Below are positions 11,145 through 20,556 of a DNA stretch of 64,000 bases, piece by piece. Under the pieces are notes generated by a model. The model was given only the letters and a program-made list of their open reading frames with translations. It did no database searches and was not told the origin of the DNA. Source of the stretch: Ampullaceana balthica (lineage: Eukaryota; Mollusca; Gastropoda; Lymnaeidae); assembly GCA_944989445.1 (NCBI GenBank), contig CALYLW010000980.1, forward strand, positions 160,233 to 224,232. The letters run 5' to 3'. Both the position numbers and the translations under genes were made by a program. How positions within the stretch are numbered: position 1 is the first letter of the stretch; each line of letters opens with the position of its first letter.

Positions 11145-12441
11145 ATGACGTCACTTGAGATGAGAGAGTATCATGACACACAGGCCAACCCTAATACTAG
11201 GTGGAAAAAATTGGTTGCGCCTAAATCACTGAGAAAACTCATTTTGGAGGTAGCCCACGATAATAATTTATCGTCACACATGGGGATAGCTCGCACAAAG
11301 GCTGGAGTGCTTGAAGAGTTTTGGGGGCAGGATGTAGCCAGTGACGTGCGATATAACTGTAAGACATGTGATGTGTGCCAGAAAGTTAAAAATAAAAGCG
11401 CCGAAAGGAACTGATTTTAAAAAAAAACACATGGAGTAAGGTGGCAGTCGACCGCATTGGGCCAATAATACCTATGTCACAGAAAGGGTACCGTTATATC
11501 CTCACTCTTGTGAACACAGCGACCAGATGGCCAGAAGCAATACCGCTTAAACGAATTGGCGGCGAGGATCTACAGGAAGCACTTCTCATCATATTTACGA
11601 GAATGGGTTTACCTGATGAGATATTGTCAGACAACAGCAGTCAATTTTAGTGCGATTTAATGGCCCAAGTTTGTAAACTAATGGGATTCACCCAACGTTT
11701 CAGCACTCCCTTACATTCACAAAGTAACGGAATGGTAGAAATGTTCAATGAACTTGGTTCACTTAAAACATTACTCACTAAAGTATCATTGGAACAACCG
11801 AAAGACTAGGAAGTCCATGTACATGTGATATTATTCGCTTATCGGGATGTTAAGCAGGAATTAACAGGTTTTTCCCCATTTGAACTAATTGTAACGTCTT
11901 GGTGACGTATTATTTGTTAATGTGTTTTGTAGGCGTTCTCACAATACAAAATCTTTCATGCAATAATCTGCTGAAGAATTAATGTCAATAAAATACTATA
12001 ATATGCACACTATTTACAGAAATATAACTTTGAGGTTTCACAACGTGGAGACATCAGCCACAGATTCGCCATTACTCTCCGAACTCCTTTCGCGCACTTT
12101 TACCCATGTGACCTCTCTGTCACTAATGTCGTGATTCTCAAGTGACACTAATGTTCGGGCGCAAAATAAGAGGCCCCATAAATATCCTTAGAAATATTTT
12201 TTATGGAAAAAAGGAAAATGTAGAGGGGCAAAAACCTCACGAGTATCTAAATAAATTACGAGATAGATTAAGGGTAAATGGCACACAAGCGAGCAAAAAC
12301 TTGAAAGCAGCGAAAGAAACAAAAATTGCTGTATTATCGTAAAGCAAGAAGAAGAGAGATAACAGTAGGGAGTCTTGTTGTGATGAAAGCTTCGGGTTTG
12401 AGTAAACTAAAAAGAGCTCGATGGCATGGACCATATAGGGA
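11145..12441 (+). pseudogene. Ty3/Gypsy family 1: integrase and GPY/F module (split by a solo LTR)
   Basis: Residues from 11145 give the HHCC zinc-binding domain (two His in H-D-N-N-L-S-S-H, two Cys in C-K-T-C-D-V-C). The core domain follows at 11441-11880 in several frames: first Asp in V-D-R-I-G-P, second Asp in L-S-D-N-S-S-Q-F, then the segment that normally holds the catalytic Glu, where E is followed by M-F-N-E. A solo LTR at 11890-12147 splits the next conserved segment. After it comes L-M-F-G-R-K and a GPY-type motif near 12425. Stops at 11648, 11806 and others make it inactive. It precedes reverse transcriptase, the reverse of the usual Gypsy order. Confidence 0.8.
11890..12147 (-). 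mobile_element. Solo LTR of Gypsy family 2 with 5-bp target duplication
   Basis: The 258-bp segment begins TG and ends CA and is flanked by CTAAT at 11885-11889 and 12148-12152. It matches the LTRs at 22161-22460 and 58063-58329 (TGTTTTGTAGGCGTTCTC, a CAATAAAA block, CAACGTGGA, CACTTTTACCCATGTGACC-type end), which belong to minus-strand elements, so it is in minus orientation. Taking out the LTR and one CTAAT puts the surrounding integrase frame back in register. Confidence 0.9.
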
Positions 12442-12907
12442 GTGGAAAAAGTAGGGGATTGTAATTATATCATCCAGGAAAAAAGAAAAAGAAAAACATA
12501 TCATGTCAATATATTAGTAGAATATTTTAGGAGAGAACAATCAGGACAAAATCAGACTGAAATAGGGATCGATAACAATGTTACAAACAATAAGGCGACA
12601 GCTATGGCTTACGCAGTAGTTATAGATTATAACAAGACATACAATGAGGGCAAAAACATTAGCGCATTGACAACACAGACTATTAGGGTTACTGAATCGG
12701 TGAAGGATGTAAAAATTAATCCCCACCTCAAAGATTATGAAAGAGAAAGAATAGAAAGAATGTTACATAAATACGCTAACATAATAACTAACATACAAGG
12801 TAAATCCACTGTAATGTCTCACTCTATTGAGTTAAACACGGAAAAAACACTCTATCTGAGACCATACCCTATACCCTTCTCATCAAAACAAGATAGAATA
12901 AAGGAAA
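12442..12907 (+). pseudogene. Ty3/Gypsy family 1: linker and N-terminal part of reverse transcriptase
   Basis: The frame is open for 161 codons. It opens with the end of the GPY/F module (V-G-D-C-N-Y-I-I) and a Y-H-V-N-I-L stretch, passes through a polar linker, and ends in the conserved lead-in to reverse transcriptase: M-S-H-S-I-E-L, then L-R-P-Y-P-I-P. The frame is cut at 12908 by a minus-strand Helitron and resumes at 13249. The continuous run from integrase module to RT lead-in is direct evidence for the IN-before-RT order. Confidence 0.75.
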
Positions 12908-13248
12908 CTAGACGCCCCGCGGCGTAGCATACGCCGCAGACTTGCTCATGGAGAGTGCAAAGAAAGAGGAGTAATAACGGACACAAAATACATCACGAAG
13001 AAATCAAAACAACGCGAGTGAACGTCGGTTGGGGGGGGGGACTGCCAACTCATTGTTGGTTTCGAGACGTTTGCAGGCAAAATTCGGTACACCCCTAGCT
13101 TCTATGAATTGAGCTATAAAACGATAATCGGTTTAAAATCAGAGTTACATAATTGATAATCGGTTTAAAAATACAACAAAAAACAACAAAGATTTAACAA
13201 CCCTAAACATGACTAAGTTCCGACCATGAAGAGAATTATATATATAGA
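12908..13248 (-). mobile_element. Complete 341-bp non-autonomous Helitron inserted in a Gypsy RT
   Basis: On the minus strand it begins TC (TCTATATATATAATTC) and ends with a perfect 8-bp stem hairpin (GCGGCGTA/TACGCCGC, 3-nt loop), then GGGGCGT and CTAG. Flanks are A at 12907 and T at 13249, the expected A|T site. Joining the flanks restores the reading frame of the RT on both sides. The interior is non-coding with a run of ten G near 13030. A truncated relative is at 7052-7140. Confidence 0.9.
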
Positions 13249-13904
13249 TTCGGCAAATGGAAGATGAGGGCATTATAGAAAAGTCAACCTCGCCTTATTT
13301 TTCGCCAATAGTCCTAGTGAAGAAAAAACATGACTCCTCGCGTTTTTGTATTGATTATAGAAAATTAAACGCCATAACGATAACAGACGCAGAATCCATA
13401 CCCAATCAGGAAGATTTATTTATTTAGATGAGACATTCTAAGAACTTCTCTAAAATTGACTTAGTAAAAGGAAATTGGCAACTACCGGTAGAAATACACC
13501 AGGAAATACACCGCTTTTCAAACCGACTTAGGATTGTATCAGTTTAAATACATGCTTTTTGGGCTGTGTAATGCACCTGCCACTTTTGCACGCGGCATGC
13601 GCCGAGTTCTAGGGGATCAAAAAAATGTTGTCAGTTTCTTTTTATTATGTTTATTATGTTTGCGTCTTTTAGGAGATCCATAACTGAACATAATCAGGCA
13701 TTGGATCAGGTACTAAACAGATTTAAAACTGCTGGGTTGACGGCACGGCCAACCAAAATGGAAATTGGGTTTTCAGAAATTGAGTTTCTTGGTCATATAG
13801 TTGGAGGGGGTACATAGAGACCTAATGCCAGTGTAACAAGTAAGATACTTAATATCAAACAGCCGAACACCAAGAAACAAGTGAGTAGCTTATTGGGGCT
13901 GTCG
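13249..13904 (+). pseudogene. Ty3/Gypsy family 1: reverse transcriptase core
   Basis: Split across frames, the strand shows G-I-I-E-K-S, V-F-V-L-I-I-E-N, a degenerate palm segment, Q-T-D-L-G-L-Y-Q-F, then M-L-F-G-L-C-N-A-P-A-T-F-A, the hallmark segment before the catalytic YxDD box. The YxDD box itself is replaced by a hydrophobic low-complexity stretch near 13640. Later frames show F-L-G-H-type residues and the K-K-Q-V lead of the connection region. Many stops; inactive. It is interrupted at about 13905 by a LINE. Confidence 0.75.
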
Positions 13905-14652
13905 CTCTGCCTAAACCGCCATCCGTCAGCTCAGCTCAATTAGCCAATACTTAACAATGAGTGCAACCAAAACTAAAGTCTGTGCTCTTGTTCTAGCTCG
14001 CATTGATTATTGCAATTCTCTTCTGTCAGGTGCGCCTAAAAATTGAATTGAAAAACTACAGAAATTTCAAAATTCAGCTGCCAAGCTAGTTCTTAAGGAA
14101 AAAAAAACATGACCATGTTACTTCGCTACTTTACTCACTTCATTGGCTACCTATACAAGCCTGAATCGATTACAAACTGGCCGTTCTCTGTTACAAATTC
14201 TTTTCCGACTCATGGCCTTCCTCTCTTACTGAACTTTTGTCGGTCTACTCACCCAATCGTCAGCTACGCTCTTCTGCGGACTCACTCATTCTCTCAGTTC
14301 CTAAGACACGCACAAAAAACATTTGGCGAAAGGTAGTTCTCATTTTTGTGCAGCCAAACAATGGAATACTCTACCATTACACAACCGTAGTATTTAAACA
14401 ACCAAGTCCTTCAAGACTGCACTTAATACACATCTTTTCAAAATTTATTTTCCAAATTAATGAAACAACAATTCTTTTAATGATTAACGTTGATTTGTGT
14501 GTTATATACTGTAATTAATGTGGTTGTTATGTTATGAATGCTAATTTATTACATATATGTATGTTAATACCTTCATGTAAAGCGCTGTGAGCCCAGTTCC
14601 TTACTGGGATACAGCGCTATATAAATTATCAATTTATTATTATTATTATAAA
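13905..14652 (+). mobile_element. 5'-truncated L2/CR1-like LINE 3' end
   Basis: Translation gives R-I-D-Y-C-N-S-L-L-S-G, then L-Q-K-F-Q-N-S-A-A-K-L-V, the landmark C-terminal segments of CR1/L2-type reverse transcriptases, then S-P-N-R-Q-L-R-S-S-A-D and K-N-I-W-R-K further on, in shifting frames. The 3' UTR ends AAGCGCTGTGAGC...CAGCGCTATATAAA followed by (ATT)n at 14630-14650, the usual L2-like terminal hairpin and trinucleotide tail. It sits within the Gypsy RT/RNase H region, which continues on the other side. Confidence 0.8.
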
Positions 14653-15140
14653 CATATCGGGCGTTCTGTCTGATCTGACGAAGAAAGGAAAACCGGAGAA
14701 AGTGGAATGGACTAGCAAATGTACGGAAGCACTAGAAAAACTTCAACAGGCTCTATCTACACTACCAATCCTCATACTACCATATCTAAATCGTGAGTTT
14801 GTAATCCGAACGGATCCGAGCGAGTCCGCTATAGGAGGATGCTTAATGCAGGAACGAGAGGGACTATTACATCCTATAGCGTACGTAAGCAGAAAACTAT
14901 TACCCCGTGATACCCGATACTCAGTATTTGAAAAGGAATGTTTGGGGGTGGTGTGGACGATCACCAAATTCTCAAGATACCTTTTCGGTAGTCACTTTAC
15001 GATCGAGACTGACCACAAACCATTTACTGTGTTACAGACATCCAAGAGCATTAATAATCGCGTGGCACGATGGGCTTACAATCAGACCGATTCCAGGGGC
15101 TGATAATACACTGGCTGACATACTTAGCAGACAGTGGTAA
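14653..15140 (+). pseudogene. Ty3/Gypsy family 1: RNase H domain
   Basis: The 133-codon frame from 14702 is well preserved: W-T-S-K-C-T-E-A-L-E-K-L, then F-V-I-R-T-D-P-S-E-S-A-I-G (first catalytic Asp), Y-S-V-F-E-K-E-C-L (Glu), F-T-I-E-T-D-H-K-P (Asp). A frameshift near 15090 leads to the final P-G-A-D-N-T-L-A-D-I-L-S-R segment, ending in a stop at about 15138-15140. No 3' LTR follows; Helentron-like repeats begin at 15181. Confidence 0.85.
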
Positions 15141-15180
15141 AGAACCTTATGATAGAGTAACCTACTCAGATGAGCTAGTA

Positions 15181-16795
15181 AATAAAACAAACCCGTAAAA
15201 ACAAAGTTTTTGACTATAAATCCCTTATATATGAGACATAACTAACAGTATTGATTATTTTCATATATTTACAGACTGAATCCGTCTTAACTCAACTTTG
15301 CATCATAACCCTAGTGGGGGGAGGGGTGGGTGTGGGGAGGGGTGGGTGGGAGGGGTGGGTTGGGGGGAGGGGTGGGTGGGAGGGGTGGGTGGGGGGAGAG
15401 GGAAAAAGTCTGGTCACCGATTCGCTTGACCGAGCTCAGAGTGACACGTAAAATGTAAACAAAAGCGCACTGTCGCTTCGTTGGGTCGCCTCAATGCGTC
15501 AGCTCAAACTTTCACGTGGCAAAAAAACAATAACAAACCGTGAATTTAAATTACATACCTCATATAAGGATAAACTAAAAATGCATTAATTTAATTACGG
15601 TACGTTCGATCGATCTGAAATTTTGATACGATGCATTGTTAGGTTGAACGGGTCCGTGTGCAAAATTTCAGTTCGATCGGATCATGGGAAGTGGGTCATT
15701 TTTTACTTCTGTTTTTCCGCCCGCCCAAGACAGAGAGAGACGCCAGTGAAGTTAATATAAGGGATTTAATAAAACAAACCCGTAAAAACAAAGTTTTTGA
15801 CTATAAATCCCTTATATATGAGACATAACTAACAGTATTGATCATTTTCAAACATTTACAGACTGACACCGAGTGATGTCCCTTGTCTTTAATAAATGGT
15901 GATGGGATGTGAGGGGGTGTCGGGGCACGACGGTCGGCGTCAACTCAAACTCACGTGGAAGTGGAAGAAAAAAACAATAACAAACAGTGATTTCGAATTA
16001 CATACCTCATATAAGGATAAACTAAAAATGCATTAATTTAATTACGTACGATCGATCGATCTGAAATTTTGATACAATGCATTGTTAGGTGAGTCGGGTC
16101 CGTGTGCCAAATTTCAGCTCGATCGGATCACTGGAAATGGGTCATTTTCGACTTTTCTTTTTCCGCCCGCCCAGCCCATGAGATGATGAGAGAGATGATG
16201 AGATGACGACAGACAGAGACGGCCGCGAAGTTAATATAAGGGATTTAATAAAACAAACCCGTAAAAACAAAGTTTTTGACTATAAATCCCTTATATATGA
16301 GACATAACTAACAGTATTGATTATTTTCAAACATTTACAGACTGAATCTGTCTTAACTCAACTTTGCATCATAACCCTTGTGGAGGGGGGGAGGGGTGGG
16401 TGGGGGGGGGAGAGGGGAAAAGTCTGGTCACCGATTCGCTTGACCGAGCTCAGAGTGACACGTAAAATGTAAACAAAAGCGCCCGTCGCTTCGTTGGGTC
16501 GCCTCAATGCGTAAGCTCAAACTTTCACCTGGCAAAAAAACAATAACAAACCGTGAATTTAAATTACATACCTCATATAAGGATAAACTAAAAATGCATT
16601 AATTTAATTACGGTACGTTTGATCGATCTGAAATTTTGATACGATGCATTGTTAGGTCAGACGGGTCCGTGTGTCAAATTTCAGTTCGATCGGATCATGG
16701 GAAGTGGGTCATTTTTGACTTCTGTTTTTCCGCCCGCCGAGCCCAAGACAGAGAGAGATGATGAGACGGCCGCGAAGTTAATATAAGGGATTTAA
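15181..16795 (-). mobile_element. Three tandem Helentron-like (HINE-type) units, subtype 1
   Basis: Units at 15181-15768, 15769-16247 and 16248-16795 are joined directly head to tail. In the assigned (minus) orientation each begins TTAAATCCCTTATATTAAC, holds a GA-rich microsatellite and variable core, and ends with the inverted version (TATATAAGGGATTTATAG), a hairpin AAAAAC...GTTTTT and a short T-rich tail. Subterminal inverted repeats, microsatellite core and terminal hairpin fit the described layout of Helentron-associated elements; calling them that is inference. No coding capacity. Confidence 0.65.
15314..15397 (+). repeat. G-rich minisatellite (GGGGTGGGTGGGAGG type)
   Basis: About 80 bases of runs of 3-6 G separated by T or A, inside the first Helentron-like unit. 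The pattern would allow G-quadruplex folding. Unit 3 has a shorter version at 16382-16415, so the tract expands and contracts between copies. Confidence 0.8.
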
Positions 16796-17095
16796 AAATT
16801 ACACATGTGTAGCATGGGGTTGACCAGGTAGGTTAGAGAAGGGGCAACAGAGGTGAGGATGACTGGTTCACGAAGGTATTAATAGACACAAAGGGGAACT
16901 TGATCGCCCAAGAAGTGTAAATTAAAGGTCAGGGCCAGTTGACACAAGCTTGGATACTTATACTTATATAGCAACGTGGGAATCCCCGGCGATCAGAACG
17001 AAACAGATATCAACGTTTTAATCTTAATAAGGGCTGTTTGGTTTTGAGGGGTGACAAACGTAATATTCCACCAACAGCAACAATGACTATAATTT
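16796..17095. other. Stretch with no recognised gene
   Basis: No coding frame or repeat family recognised. Confidence 0.5.
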
Positions 17096-17097
17096 TT

Positions 17098-17350
17098 GGG
17101 GATACGGTGGTCGAGTGGCAGCGCGCTCGACTGGCGTAACGATGGTCACGGGATCGAATCCATGGGAAGCCATGGATTTGTTCCTGGGGCCTAGGGCGTC
17201 CCCGAGTCCACCCAGCTTCGAGTGGGCACCTAACGCATAGTTAGGGAAAATAAAAGGCGGCTGGGTAATGCGTGGAACCCTTATAGCCGTGGCATGTGAA
17301 CGCTGCATCACTTGCCAAAATCAACTGCTGCCTTGCAGATGGTCTTGGCT
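17098..17350 (+). mobile_element. tRNA-headed SINE, copy without the LINE tail
   Basis: An A-box-like TGGTCGAGTGG at 17108 and a B-box-like GATCGAATCC at about 17150 lie about 40 bp apart, as in a tRNA-derived pol III promoter. The body (CCTAGGGCGTCCC, CACCCAGCT, GGCGGCTGGGTAATGCGTG, GTGAACGCTGCATC) matches the SINE at 53793-54079. After CTTGCCAA near 17310 the two copies diverge, and this one lacks the LINE-derived tail. It is not a functional tRNA gene. Confidence 0.8.
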
Positions 17351-18054
17351 GACCAAAGGCTATGGAAGCACATCCAGAAAAACAGCAGGCTGAAGTCGGA
17401 GACCATGGGCCAATTGGCGCAAAACTCGTCGGCACGCTATACTCAAATTGAGAACGAAGAAGAAGACTCTAATTTTTTAGGCATACATGATTTTTATAGA
17501 TATATGTTTTAGCGCATCTGCTCTTATTCAATAGAGGTCATTTATTGGAGATTTAATGTAACTGTAGTTAAATTTAAATGTAAACTATAACGAACCTTTA
17601 TTTAATTTTTTTGAATTCCTCCTTTCTCTCTCTCACACACATTATTTCGTTTTTAGAAAGAAATACTTATATTTTATTCACATAAATGTATATATTTTAT
17701 TACATTCAATTAATTATTTATTTTATATTCCTCTATGCAAATAATTGGGAACCTAGGACAAAAATCTTTTTTTCCTCTGAAGCGATGATTAATATATTTA
17801 AATTAAAAATAATAAATTTGATTTTCATAATTAGAAAAATAATTTGCAAGATGCTAATCGTTTTCAAAATATTATTGTTCAGTTTTTTAGAGATTGTATT
17901 TATTTAAGATTAGTAAGCTATTTTAGTGCTTTTTAATTTATTGTGGTATTTTGCTGTGATGCAATTTATTACTGTAAATTGATATTGGAAACATATTTAG
18001 ATATTGAATGAAACGCTCTTACACGAAAATTAATGACTGTGTAAAAATTGTAAA
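17351..18054. other. Stretch with no recognised gene
   Basis: AT-rich; the plus-strand frame at 17686-17907 is low-complexity hydrophobic sequence with no family resemblance. Confidence 0.5.
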
Positions 18055-18236
18055 TGCGAGCTCACTGATGGGACGACGAGAATCACTGTGTACCAGGCCT
18101 GCATGCTCAGCACACTCTATGGCAGCGAGTGCTGGACGACCTATGCCAAGCAAATAAAGCAGCTTAACAGTTTCCAATTGCGATGCTTGCGTAGGATCCT
18201 ACACATCAAGTGGCAGGAAAAGTCACAAATGTGAAG
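18055..18236 (+). pseudogene. LINE reverse transcriptase C-terminal fragment
   Basis: Translation reads L-T-D-G-T-T-R-I-T-V-Y-Q-A-C, then L-Y-G-S-E-C-W-T-T-Y, then L-R-C-L-R-R-I-L-H-I-K-W before a stop. These are the thumb/C-terminal landmarks of LINEs whose proteins contain Y-G-S-E-x-W followed by R-C-L-R-x-I-L. Only about 60 residues remain. The clade cannot be fixed from this. Confidence 0.75.
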
Positions 18237-19490
18237 AGCCATATGCTGAGTATGCACTTAAAAATGCCTACTCCGCAAATCCTGCTGTTGAGTTTCAACA
18301 CATTAGTGATATTGTCAGGTTTGTTACTACCGTAGCGTAGTGTTAAGTTACATTGGTAAACAGAAGATTCAATAACGCCACCACAAATATTTTCTAGGTT
18401 TATTCAGGCTTACGTTCATGAACCAATATTCACATTAGCAAAATGTATTTAACGAATGTTTTAATTCATTTACATTGCACTGTTCAATCTATTAAATTTT
18501 TGTGTTAGGGTTAGGAATTTAGAAAATTAGAAATCTGATAAAGAAGAACTATGGCTAGGGTTAGGATTAAAAAGTTTAAAAGCTCACCTAGTAGGATTGA
18601 GGTTAGGGCTAAGAGCAGTGATGTAGTGGAGGGTGGGCGCGGGAGAGCTTCGCCCTCCCACCTTTTTTGACAGGGAGGGCGCGCCAACCCTGCGTGGAGG
18701 GCATGCAATTTCAACTAACTGCAATTTGACTTTTGACTTTTGAGCCCGTGTTAGTTATAGAATTTGTACCTTTGAGAAAAATACGCCGCGAGAAAAATGT
18801 GAAAAAAGAGAGTCCTCCCACCTCTTTTTTTTTAGACTATACCACTGACTAGGCGGCTATAAAACTGATAAAGAAAAACCTGGACTTGGGTTATCAATTT
18901 CGAAAAATTATAAAGTAGTTGTTTTAAAAAATATTTTAAAACTAAAGCAATTTGACCATTTAATAAATGAAATATTTACACGATTCTATTACAAGAGTTG
19001 ACGTTAAAATGCTTGTGTGTTTTTCTAGAATAGTAGACAATGGGGTCGTGTTAATAAATTTAATAAAAACCTTTTACCTTCTTTTTTAAATACTAGGTCA
19101 GTCTAAAATGTATTCATGTACACAACAAATCATAACACTTTAGTTCATTTTTATGCATGTTTTTTCTTCCTTTACTTCTAAAGGTGAATGCCTAAATGGA
19201 ATATCAATGACCCCACTTCTCAAACTATGTAATTTCAAATCTAATTACCACAATATATATAAATTAAAATTATTCTGAGAGATTGATATAATAAATATAT
19301 AATATACTGTCCGACAAGAATCAAATACTAAATAGGAGGTGTAGTTATACCAGACATGGAATTTTTAAGACACCTAAATACGACATAAAAATCCCGGTTT
19401 GATAGGGAAATGCATACATGTTAAAAATTCATATTTCAAAGTATAGAAAGCTGATAAACAAGAAATGAAAGGCATAAATAAAATATGATC
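18237..19490. other. Stretch with no recognised gene
   Basis: AT-rich; a GGTTAGGGTTAGGATT-type tract at 18505-18615 is the only pattern seen. The minus-strand frame 18511-18714 shows no family resemblance. Confidence 0.5.
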
Positions 19491-19504
19491 AATGCTATTA
19501 TAAA

Positions 19505-19800
19505 GTAACTAGGTGTTTTAGGGCGCCTAAGGCGCCCACTTTTTTTTTGTAAAAAGCCCAAGTAACTCATCCTTGTTTGATAAATACGATATATTAAACT
19601 TCCTGAAATGTACGCAAAGTATTTTATAATTATAAATCCTCAAATCATCTTTTTACATGGCTCTCTTTTTAGAATTTTGCACACCTCCTGATGCGCGCCT
19701 GGTATATATACTTAAATATAAGCTCAAAAAATAAATGACGTCATATCGCTACGGATCCTTCAACCTGTGACTTGGGTTATTATATTGTTAATAACTAGTG
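19505..19800. mobile_element. MITE-like element with AGCCCAAGT ends
   Basis: It runs from GGCGCCTAAGGCGCCCAC...AAAAGCCCAAGTAACTCATCC to CAACCTGTGACTTGGGTTAT; the ends are inverted versions of a GCCCAAGTmAC motif. The copy at 53735-54415 has the same body in the same order. A further partial copy starts at 19865 and runs to about 20130. No coding frame. Superfamily not recognised. Confidence 0.6.
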
Positions 19801-19864
19801 TATTACCCGTCAAAAATGATGGAAGTTTTCAGCTAAAATCTATTTATTTTGAAAAAATGCCCTT

Positions 19865-20130
19865 TTTTTAAGGGCGCCTACGGCACCGACCTTTTTCAAA
19901 AGCCCAACTAACTTGTCCTTGTTTGATAAATACGAAATAATACATTTTCTGAAATGTACACAAAGTATTTTAATTTTTTTGATTTTATAATTATTCATCA
20001 TCAAATCCTCTTTTTACATTGTTTCCTTTTCCAAAATTAAAATATGAGCTAAAACAATGACGTCATATAATATTTTTTACAGCGCATCTTTAATTTGCAC
20101 ACCTTTTGATGCATTGGTGCAGTAATTTGG
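19865..20130. repeat. Second, partial copy of the AGCCCAAGT MITE
   Basis: It repeats GGGCGCCTACGGC, AAAAGCCCAACTAACTTG, TCCTTGTTTGATAAATACGA and GTACACAAAGTATTTTA from the preceding element with substitutions, then diverges. Confidence 0.6.
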
Positions 20131-20359
20131 TGCGCTGCTTTCTAAAATTAGTATAGCGTTACATCCACATATACATACATAAATACATACAGATGACGGG
20201 AATAATGTATATTGATACTTTGTGTACATTTCAGCAAGTTTAATATTTCGTATTTATCAAACACAGATAAGTTACTTATGTTAATTATGTATGTTGATTC
20301 CCGTTGTCTGTAAATTCGAGCTGAAATTTAACAGGCACACTGTGGTAGTTTTTTTTTAC

Positions 20360-20486
20360 TATACTATAAATCCTTTATATACGAGACATAACTAAAATTT
20401 TGGATTTTTGGATTATCGTGCGATGATTATAATAATGAACATATTTTTAGTTATGTCACTTAAATAAAGGATTTATAGTTAAAAAA
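20360..20486. repeat. Palindromic remnant of a Helentron-like end
   Basis: ATAAATCCTTTATATACGAGACATAACTA at the left is answered by TAGTTATGTCACTTAAATAAAGGATTTATAG at the right, giving two inverted arms of about 28 bp around a 70-bp centre. The arms are the hairpin-side terminus of the subtype 2 unit. Confidence 0.65.
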
Positions 20487-20526
20487 TTTTTTACTGGTTT
20501 TTTTATTAATTGACTAACACAAAAGT

Positions 20527-20556
20527 AGACGTTTCGGCTAATGCCTTCGTCAGTGC
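20527..20556 (-). ncRNA. Hammerhead-like core, possibly from a Penelope-like element
   Basis: On the minus strand the sequence reads CACTGACGAAGGC, four bases, GCCGAAACGTC: the CUGANGA box, a short helix II and GAAA box of a hammerhead ribozyme. I could not find a convincing helix III and cleavage triplet. Such motifs are known in Penelope-like retroelements. No coding remnant is nearby. Confidence 0.3.

Noticed and set aside
12010..12030. Retroviral env-like gene downstream of the Gypsy pol regions
   Set aside because: No frame with signal peptide and transmembrane segment follows RNase H in either family.
18505..18615. GGTTAGGGTTAGG tract as interstitial telomere
   Set aside because: Only two to three imperfect TTAGGG units are spread over 100 bp; too weak.
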